From Bryopsis sp. KO-2023 (taxonomy: Eukaryota; Chlorophyta; Ulvophyceae; Bryopsidales; Bryopsidaceae): a stretch of 64,000 bases of DNA. The stretch covers positions 4,117,001-4,181,000 of the forward strand of contig BSYQ01000006.1 of assembly GCA_030272585.1 (NCBI GenBank), in the 5' to 3' direction. Shown piece by piece: positions 56,813 through 64,000 of the stretch (positions are counted from its first letter, which is position 1; each line of letters opens with the position of its first letter). The notes under the pieces were generated by a model that was given only the letters and a program-made list of their open reading frames with translations, was not told the origin of the DNA and did not search any database. A program made the translations under genes and the position numbers.

Positions 56813-59800
56813 AATGGCCGGGAACCGGAGGGGTTCCTGGCCTGCGACTTTTGGCGAAAGAGGACAGTAGTAAAGCAGAGGTGGCCCGGTGTAGCCACTC
56901 TTATGAGGCGGCTGCAGAATGGCATGTCGCAGAAGACCAAGGACGAAAGAGTGGACGAGGACAAAGTGTAGCCTCACCACAAGTGACGGGAGCAGTGCCA
57001 GTAGTGGCCACTCGCGTGGAAGAAGACAAATTGCATAATCTGGAGTCAAGTGTAGCCGGATGTGCGGGAGTGAAGAATCTGCAGAAAGAAGAGAAAGAAG
57101 TGCTGTCAAGTAGCAGGCGGACCCAAGAGGAGCCTGTTGATAACACTAGCAGGCAGACCCAAGAGGAGCCTGTTGATAGCAGTAGCAGGCGGACCCAAGA
57201 GGAGCCTGTTGATAGCAGTAGCAGGCGGACCCAAGAGGAGCCTGTTGATAGCAGTAGCAGGCAGACCCAAGAGGAGCCCCAAGAGGAGCCTGTTGATAGC
57301 AGTAGCAGGCGGACCCAAGAGGAGCCTGTTGATAGCAGTAGCAGGCAGACCCAAGAGGAGCCTGATGTATGTGTGGTTCCACGAGAGGAACTAGGAAATT
57401 TTTCCAATGGGAGTATCCAACAGGAACCCACAATATTTGGAAGTGGATGGACACTGGAGGTGATGGAGAAGTTTTGTACTAGGGGTTCTCAAGGAGGCCT
57501 GGAACCTGTCAGACCTATGAGGCTAGGGAATGCCACCAATGCTGAAAAAGGGATGTTGGTGACTGTGGGAACAGTGGATGGTAAAGAAGCCAAAATACTG
57601 ATCGACTCTGGAGCCTCGAACAACTTCATATCCAAAGAATGGTTGGTTAAAAACCAAGTGACCCCAAGCGAGTCGCAGCATCCCACGAAAGTACTTCTTG
57701 CTGACGGAGAGACTGCGGAATGTAGCAGTCGCCAGCTGGAAGCTACGGTCTCACTAGGGCAGTTTACCTCCGTGGAGGTGCTACATGAGATCACCATGGG
57801 CAACTATGACCTTATCCTAGGAATGACCTGGTTGCAGCAACATAACCCCGTCATTGATTGGAAAAGAAAGATGGTCACCCTTCTACAAAATGGGTGCCGA
57901 CACCGCCTAAAAATGCGACGCTGTGACCCCGAGTTGCAGCAAGAAGGACCGGAGTTGCTGTCAGCATTACAAATGCGGGCAGTAATAAGAAAAGGAGAGC
58001 CTGCTTTCTTAGTCCAAGTGTTTGCAGCAAAAGAGGATAACCTACTAGCAGGAGCTCCTAAATGCCTGGAAAAGAAAGAGGAATCACAACGATTGGAGCA
58101 GCAAATTAGGAGTGAGTTTGGCGAATTATTTCGGGATGAGTTACCAAGCGAGCTACCCCCGGACCGAGGCGTACGTCATAAGATAGAGTTAGTGGAAGGG
58201 GCCGTCCCGCAGAAGAAAGGGTTGTATCGACTCAGCATCACGGAGCAGAAAGAACTGAAGAAGCAACTCGTTGAGTTGCTTGAACAAGGCTTCATTCAAC
58301 CCAGCAAGTCGCCATGGGGAGCACCGGTGATTTTTGTTCCCAAGAAGAATGGCAAGCTAAGGATGTGCGTCGATTATAGAGCCCTAAACAAACTCACTAT
58401 TAAAAATCGCTACCCCATCCCAAGGATAGAGGACCTCATGGACCAGGTACAAGGGTGTAAGGTCTTCAGTAAGATTGACCTTTGTTCTGGTTACCACCAA
58501 GTACGTCTCGAGCCTGAAGATTGTGAGAAAACGGCATTCCGCACGCGCTATGGACTCTACGAGTACGTGGTGCTACCCTTTGGGCTCACAAACGCTCCTG
58601 CCACGTTCATGAATACTATGCACCATGTGTTGCACGAGTATTTGGACGTTTTCTGTGTTGTCTATTTGGATGACATACTAGTTTACAGTCGGAGTTGGCG
58701 GGAACACAAAGGGCATCTACGGAAAATCTTCCAGGTGCTACGGGAGCAGAAACTCTATGTTTCTAACAAGAAGTGTGAGATTGGCAATACCAAGGTGGAG
58801 TTCCTCGGACATGAGATCAGTGCTTTGGGAGTTGGAGTATTACAGGAAAAGATCCAGGTGATTCGGGAGTGGCCTGAACCTCAAACATTAAAGGAGCTCC
58901 GATCGTTTTTGGGCCTAGCTAATTACTACCGCCGTTTTATCAAAGGCTTTTCTGCCATAGCTCAGCCCTTGACCCATTTACTCAAACAAAGCACAGAGTG
59001 GAAGTGGGATGAGGCTGCGACTACTGCAATGGCGAGTTTGAAGGAGGCCCTCGCCAACGCACCAGTCTTGTTGATTCCTAATCCAGCGCTCAAATTTGAG
59101 GTGACCACCGATGCCTCCGACCATGCAGTAGGAGCGGTGCTTACCCAAGATCAAGGACATGGACAACAACCTGTGGCCTATGAAAGCCGGAAACTTAATC
59201 CCGCGGAATTAAACTATGCTACCCATGAAAAGGAGCTTCTTGCTATAATCCATGCTTTGAGGACTTGGCGACATTACCTCGATGCTCAGGAGTTTGTGAT
59301 CTATACTGATCACGCGCCATTGCGTTATCTACAGACACAACCAAATCTTTCCAAGCGCCAAGCTCGCTGGATGGAGGTGTTGCAGGAGTTTAAATACGAA
59401 ATTAAGTATCGTCCAGGAAAGGAGAATGTAGTAGCCGACGCGCTAAGCCGTGCCACACACCAAAAGGTCCGAAAGGAGGAGCTCTTTGCCACAGTAGCAG
59501 GTGCTACCGTCTTCCAGGAAAAGGTGAAGAACGCATATATGGAGGACCCGCTTTGCAACACTTTAATTGTTGCAGCACACAAGCCACCGCATGTGCGGTG
59601 GGATGGAGTCCGGTTGTGGCGGCACGTCGCTGGAACCTGGAAATGGTGGATACCCAGGAGTATGCAAGCAACCGTTTTACAGGAGTGTCATGACTCTGCC
59701 TTAGCTGGACATTTTGGGCGTCGCCGTACCCTTTTTCGGGTGCAGCAACACTACTTCTGGCCCAAAGTATCGGCAAGTGTGCAGCGGTATGTGGCTACTT

Positions 59801-60411
59801 GTTTGGCTTGTCAACGCAATAAACCCTCTACTCAAAAACCGATGGGTTTGTTGCAACCTCTTCCTGTTCCAGATGAACGTTGGCAAGACGTGGCGTTAGA
59901 CTTCGTGGGTCCATTACCCACCACTGCTGCAGGCCATAATTATCTCCTGGTGGTGGTAGATCGCTTTAGCAAAATGCTACATCTGATCCCCACACAGCAA
60001 ACTGTCACAGCAGCCGAGGTGGCACGACTTTTCTTTGACCACATAGTGCGGCTCCATGGCATACCTTGTAGCATCACTTCTGACGGAGATGCACGGTTCA
60101 CGGGAGCGTTTTGGAGAGCCTTATGGCAACTTTGTGGCACTACCTTGGCTATGTCGAGTGCCTACCACCCAGAAACTGATGGCCAAACCGAACGTTCTAA
60201 TCGGACAGTTCAAACTGTGCTAAGGAGTTATGTGCAGCCTACTGGATGCGATTGGGATTTACACCTTTCTGCTGCGGAGTTTGCCTATAATTCGAGCATT
60301 CACGAGTCTACCGGACCCTGTAACCTCCCCCCACCTGTTACATCTGTCCATTCGTTACAATCGGGTATTCTCGGGTATGATTGGGAAGTCGGTCCTAATA
60401 TACCTCGATGA
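56758..60411 (+). pseudogene. D4 pol, truncated in integrase
   Basis: Same 1217-codon frame as D1 pol, with protease, RT (YLDD), RNase H and most of integrase. It is cut after HESTG with junction-derived residues at the end. One visible change: SITSDRDARF reads SITSDGDARF (GGA at 60085-60087), next to the second catalytic Asp. Confidence 0.88.
57107..57367 (+). repeat. 36-bp coding minisatellite in D4 pol
   Basis: Same array as in D1 and D2, with the same truncated unit (TQEEPQEEP). Confidence 0.85.
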
Positions 60412-61067
60412 CATACTTGTATTCAGCAAAACTCCGGAGGAACATGTGCAACATTTGCGAGCCGTGATGAAACGCTTGCGTGAGCACAAAATGCTCTTGA
60501 AGAGATCAAAATGTGATTTCTTTAAGAAAGAGCTTCACTATCTTGGATTTGTTATAAATCAAGATGGTATTTCCGCTGATAAGAGGAAAACAGAGAAAGT
60601 AGTAGAGTGGCCAGTCCCAAAGAACGTTGCGGAATTGCGTTCATTTTTAGGGCTCTCTAACTATTTCCGGAGATTTGTGCAAGGTTACAGCAAGCTTGTA
60701 GCCCCACTCACAAATTTACTTAGGAAGGGTAAAGAGTGGAGTTGGACCGAGGATTGTCAAAGAGGATTTGATGGTGTTAAAGAGAATTTAACACATGCAC
60801 CTTGTTTGGCAATGCCTAACTTCGAAAAAGATTTTGAAGTTGTCGCGGATGCTTCGGATTACGCGATCGGTGCAATCTTGTTGCAAGAGGGACATCCGAT
60901 AGCTTTTGAAAGTCGAAAGTTATCAGGAGCCCAACTTAATTGGAGCATAGGGGACAAGGAAATGTTCGCTGTAGTACATGCTCTTAAGTTGTGGCGATGC
61001 TACTTGGACGTGCGTGTGTTTAAGGTGGTGTGTGATCACCAGCCTAACACATACTTCCATTCCCAGG
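60360..61067 (+). pseudogene. Element H pol fragment, right arm
   Basis: Inverted copy of 18797-19504: RT catalytic region (YLDDILVFSK), thumb and part of RNase H up to NTYFHSQ. Cut there by the 5' LTR of C2; the rest of H would lie beyond the window. Confidence 0.85.
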
Positions 61068-61488
61068 TGTTAGTCTTTTAGCGCTATACGAGGTAGTTTG
61101 GGATAGAGCCGAGGGTGGCTGACGCATGCGGGTTCGCGAGTAAGACAGATTAGACCCAGAGTTTGGGGCATGCGTCAGCGTACTACACTTAGGGGTACTT
61201 AAGAGGCCCACTCGTTGTTTTGACACTCATAGTTACTTTGTAAGAACTCGGGATTCGTGGGATTGGTGTGTTCCCGCTTGTGTGTGTGTTTGTGTGTGTG
61301 TGTGTTAAGTGTTTGCCTGACGCAATCACTTCCCAACCCAAGTGCTCTAGTAGCGTTCACAACCGCGCTAGCTAGAGAGTTGTCTAAACCAACAAACCCC
61401 ACAAGTATACTTGCGTTAGCCAGCAAGTTATCACGAATCCAATCAACACAGCCGACCACTATTGCGTCACCCACAAGCTTCACTATCA
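61068..61488 (+). repeat. 5' LTR of C2 (421 bp)
   Basis: TGTTAGTC...CACTATCA, homologous to the C1 LTRs with several substitutions (for example GCATGCGGGTTCGCGAG versus GCATGTGGGTTCACGAG), so it is a separate insertion and not part of the inverted duplication. Confidence 0.9.
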
Positions 61489-61490
61489 AT

Positions 61491-61502
61491 TGGTTTCGGA
61501 GC
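61491..61502 (+). promoter_or_regulatory. Primer binding site of C2
   Basis: TGGTTTCGGAGC, two nucleotides after the LTR. Confidence 0.8.
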
Positions 61503-61633
61503 TAGGCAAGAACTTTAAGTTCTTGAGATCGAAACTTGTGAACGTGGCGCAGCAAACGTTTTTGTTTGTTTGTTTGGTAGAGAGAAACTCCAACCGTGGT
61601 TGTTGAGTACTCCCAAATAGTGGCTGAGAAACC

Positions 61634-64000
61634 ATGGCTGACCGTGAACACGCATTGGCAGTGCGCGAGCCTCAAGTTGAAGAGCCAGGGATTGAACCTG
61701 AGTTCGATGAGGAATTGCCTGACGCACCCAATGTTGTGTATCAACAAATAAACGTCCAGAACATCCACAATGTCCAGCAAGCAGCTGTCGACATAGACAT
61801 GGGAGCTGATGCGGAAGCCTTAAGAGAGGATGTGGATGCGGTCCATGACCGTGTGGACGATTTAGCCCACGGGCTAAGGGGTCACCTGCAGCAAGTTGAC
61901 CAGACACTGGGGCAGAGGCTAGCCCATGCTGAGGCCTCTGTGTCGAACCAACTGGCTGGCGCATCAGAGGTGATCGGGCAGGCGCTGGAAACACAGCACC
62001 AGCATGCGCAACAGGTTGAGGCCACACAGCATGCGGTGGTGTCGCAACAGCAGAAGCTGGATTCAGTAGCGGCTCAACATAGTCGATACGAGCAGAGGCT
62101 ATTACGCCAAGATATCGACCATAGAAAAGAAAGAGCCGAGATCAAAGCTTCTGTGGACGCAATAACGAGGAGAATGGATGCCGCAGACATTCTAGCGGAC
62201 TCTCGTTTTGCTGACCTAAAAGAAGCAACTGAAGCATCAGCACTTCAGTTAAAACAACTCTCCGAGTTATCCCTTGTTCAAGGGCGGAGAATTGAAGGCT
62301 TATTAGGAACTGTTTCGGATTCCAACGAAAAAGTCGAACGGACTCTAGAATTGTTTCGGGAGTCCTTGCACAAACAAGGTGCTGAGGTGAAGCGTTTGCA
62401 GAGCTCCAGAGTAGCAATTCAAAAAGATTTGATTGCCTTGGAGAAAAAGGCATCCAAAACCTGGGATCAGCAGCAAGATGCAGCTGATGTGGTTGCCTTA
62501 AGATTATCTGGCCTGGAACGAAGCATGGAGGATGTGAGTGGCGGAAGTCAGAGTGCCCAAAGTGGAAGTGATGCTCGTGCAGTATCACCAGGGCGAGAAG
62601 AATCAACTTCTCCTGAGCCTGAGGACTCAGCCTTTGGGATGCCGCTGCCGAAGAAATCAGTAAAGCAGTTGGCTGCATCATGGCCGCCACTAGACCAGAG
62701 CTTCGCGGTAGGAATGGTTGGGGCAGGAACCTCAACAATACCGGCTCCTCCAGCAGTACAGGTCGAGGAGGGTGAAATTGTTGCTGCAGAAGCACCACCA
62801 TGCACTGCAGTGGACAGCGCACCAGACGTTGATTTCACATTCCCTCAATTGATACCTCCAAGTACAAGAGCTCAGCCTGGAGTACGCATCTCAGAACCCG
62901 ACTCTGCCGATGGATCACGTAGACCCACACGAACTAACCCAAGAGTTCTCTCCTCAGCAGAAGTGTTATATCAAATTGACCTTGAGCGTGCTAAGGCACA
63001 GGTCAGAGAAGAGAAAGGAAAAGAACCCATGCAGATCCCCACACGTACTGGAAGATTGGGACTTGGGTTAAATGCTTTGGGAGCAAGGGTAGAAAATAAT
63101 CCCTTTGCTGCACTTGGTTCATATGAGTCCACTGGTGGACCCAGTCGAGTTCCTCGCATGCGAGGTAACTTTGGAGACCCTGGTGATGACGACCCAGATG
63201 ATGATGGCGGTGATGATTACCGCGACAGACGAAACCGCCCACCTTCCCGCATTCCAGGTGCGCCTGATGGCGGTGGAGGTGGTGGCGGCGGTGGAGATGG
63301 TGGAGGCGGTGGACCTCCCGGTGGACCTCCTGATGGAGGTGGAGGTGGCGCTGGACCAGCAGGCCCAGGACCTCCTAGGCAAGGACAGTGGTTGCCTAGC
63401 ACCGTCAAGTTGCAAATGCCTCGCGCATTTAACGGAAGTGGAGAACCAAAAGCCCGTAAATGGCAAGTGCTCATGACGCGGTACTTGAGAACCTGCGGAG
63501 TGCATGAAGCACAGTGGCAATCGATTATGGCCACTAACCTTTATGGGGCTGCCTCGGATTGGTTAACGATGCAAGAGTTGAAAATTCACCGAGGTGAAAG
63601 ACCACCCTTCCGTGACTGGATGGACTTCATGGATGGCTTAGCTACAGCTTTCGAATTCTCTAGTGATCGAGATGAAGCGTGGCGTGACCTCCATAAACTC
63701 AAGCAGACTGGAACCGTGAAACAGTTCGTTAAAGAGTTTCAGCGGTTAGTCTTGAGGATTCCAGACCTCGAAGAGGATCACCAGTATTTGCTCTTCGTGG
63801 ATGGACTTAAAAGTGAAGTTCAGAAGTTAGTCGCAGCAACGGTACCTCGAGATGTCGAGGCCGCCATCATATCCGCCGAACGATTGGAAGCCCTTGGAGT
63901 TGGAACACAAGGCCAAGGAGGGCAGACCAATCAGAAAAAGAAAGGAGTCTGGCGTGGTGGAAGAAAGAAGAAAGGCCAGAATCAGGGTCAGCAGCAGCAG
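61634..64000 (+). CDS. C2 gag, partial at window end
   Basis: Starts MADREHALAVREPQVEEPGI at the ATG at 61634 and stays open to the window end (789 codons of an expected ~875). Same domain order as C1 gag: coiled coil, Ser/Pro/acidic region, Gly/Pro tract (shorter than in C1), gag domain, and the beginning of the Lys/Gln-rich tail. Small differences from C1 (for example PGREES for PERREES-type residues and shortened Gly runs). The zinc knuckle and pol lie beyond the window. Confidence 0.88.
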   Translation, partial: MADREHALAVREPQVEEPGIEPEFDEELPDAPNVVYQQINVQNIHNVQQAAVDIDMGADAEALREDVDAVHDRVDDLAHGLRGHLQQVDQTLGQRLAHAEASVSNQLAGASEVIGQALETQHQHAQQVEATQHAVVSQQQKLDSVAAQHSRYEQRLLRQDIDHRKERAEIKASVDAITRRMDAADILADSRFADLKEATEASALQLKQLSELSLVQGRRIEGLLGTVSDSNEKVERTLELFRESLHKQGAEVKRLQSSRVAIQKDLIALEKKASKTWDQQQDAADVVALRLSGLERSMEDVSGGSQSAQSGSDARAVSPGREESTSPEPEDSAFGMPLPKKSVKQLAASWPPLDQSFAVGMVGAGTSTIPAPPAVQVEEGEIVAAEAPPCTAVDSAPDVDFTFPQLIPPSTRAQPGVRISEPDSADGSRRPTRTNPRVLSSAEVLYQIDLERAKAQVREEKGKEPMQIPTRTGRLGLGLNALGARVENNPFAALGSYESTGGPSRVPRMRGNFGDPGDDDPDDDGGDDYRDRRNRPPSRIPGAPDGGGGGGGGGDGGGGGPPGGPPDGGGGGAGPAGPGPPRQGQWLPSTVKLQMPRAFNGSGEPKARKWQVLMTRYLRTCGVHEAQWQSIMATNLYGAASDWLTMQELKIHRGERPPFRDWMDFMDGLATAFEFSSDRDEAWRDLHKLKQTGTVKQFVKEFQRLVLRIPDLEEDHQYLLFVDGLKSEVQKLVAATVPRDVEAAIISAERLEALGVGTQGQGGQTNQKKKGVWRGGRKKKGQNQGQQQQ

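Larger units (their letters stand above)
54905..60359 (+). mobile_element. Element D4, inverted copy of D1 with the same 3' deletion
   Basis: LTR remainder 54905-54991, primer binding site, ORF0, ORF1, gag, pol. It ends in the same filler and 17-nt LTR remnant as D1, then element H. Confidence 0.87.
38667..61067 (+). repeat. Right arm of the inverted duplication, interrupted by element G
   Basis: Reads on the plus strand in the same order as the left arm on the minus strand: D integrase end, ORF3, polypurine tract, LTR, ORF0, ORF1, gag, pol with the same deletion, then H pol. It ends where C2 is inserted. Confidence 0.85.

Overview
The window looks like a repeat-rich streptophyte (green plant lineage) nuclear genome; a charophyte alga such as Chara is plausible but cannot be proven from the sequence. 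Evidence: chromodomain-bearing Ty3/gypsy LTR retrotransposons nested in one another over almost the whole window, GT-AG introns, and, at the left edge on the minus strand, exons of a plant-type KOBITO1-like glycosyltransferase. I see no tRNA, rRNA or CRISPR locus. Only the left ~1.5 kb looks like host genic DNA.

Layout. 1-1507: host gene, 3' end outside the window. 1876-2681: remnant of element A. 2682-6186: element B (LTR, ORF1, gag, start of protease), cut by element H (3' LTR at 6187-6453). H is itself split by the complete element C1 (6620-16699, 5-bp target duplication), and H pol resumes at 17043-19504. 19505-38597: two tandem copies of element D on the minus strand (D1 and D2) sharing one 222-bp LTR; D2 is split by the non-coding element E (27590-33262). 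38667-61067: an inverted duplicate of 18797-27361, carrying D3/D4 and H; its shared LTR is split by element G (40926-54898), which is itself split by element F (41631-46852). 61068-64000: LTR and gag of a second C copy (C2).

C and D are conventional in layout (gag, protease-RT-RNase H-integrase, chromodomain) but both carry an extra 3' ORF with a coiled coil and a Cys/His cluster. D, B and probably G also have small ORFs that overlap the start of gag.

The most unusual group is E, F and G. All have LTRs starting TGTAACCCCAAACCACGTCG and 6-bp target duplications. F and G encode gag-protease and RT-RNase H but no integrase; E encodes nothing recognisable. In all three, the 5' LTR runs directly into the primer binding site with no terminal CA, while the 3' LTR carries an extra 7-10 nt (E AGGTTACA, F ACGGGTTACA, G GGTTACA). 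The same nucleotides occur just before the 3' LTR, inside the palindrome GGTTACAGCTGTAACC. This is what would be expected if the right transposon end is made by joining the two cDNA ends (a circle or concatemer) and cutting at the abutted ends GGTTACA-GC-TGTAACC. I infer an integrase-less retroelement group that integrates in trans through a joined-end intermediate.
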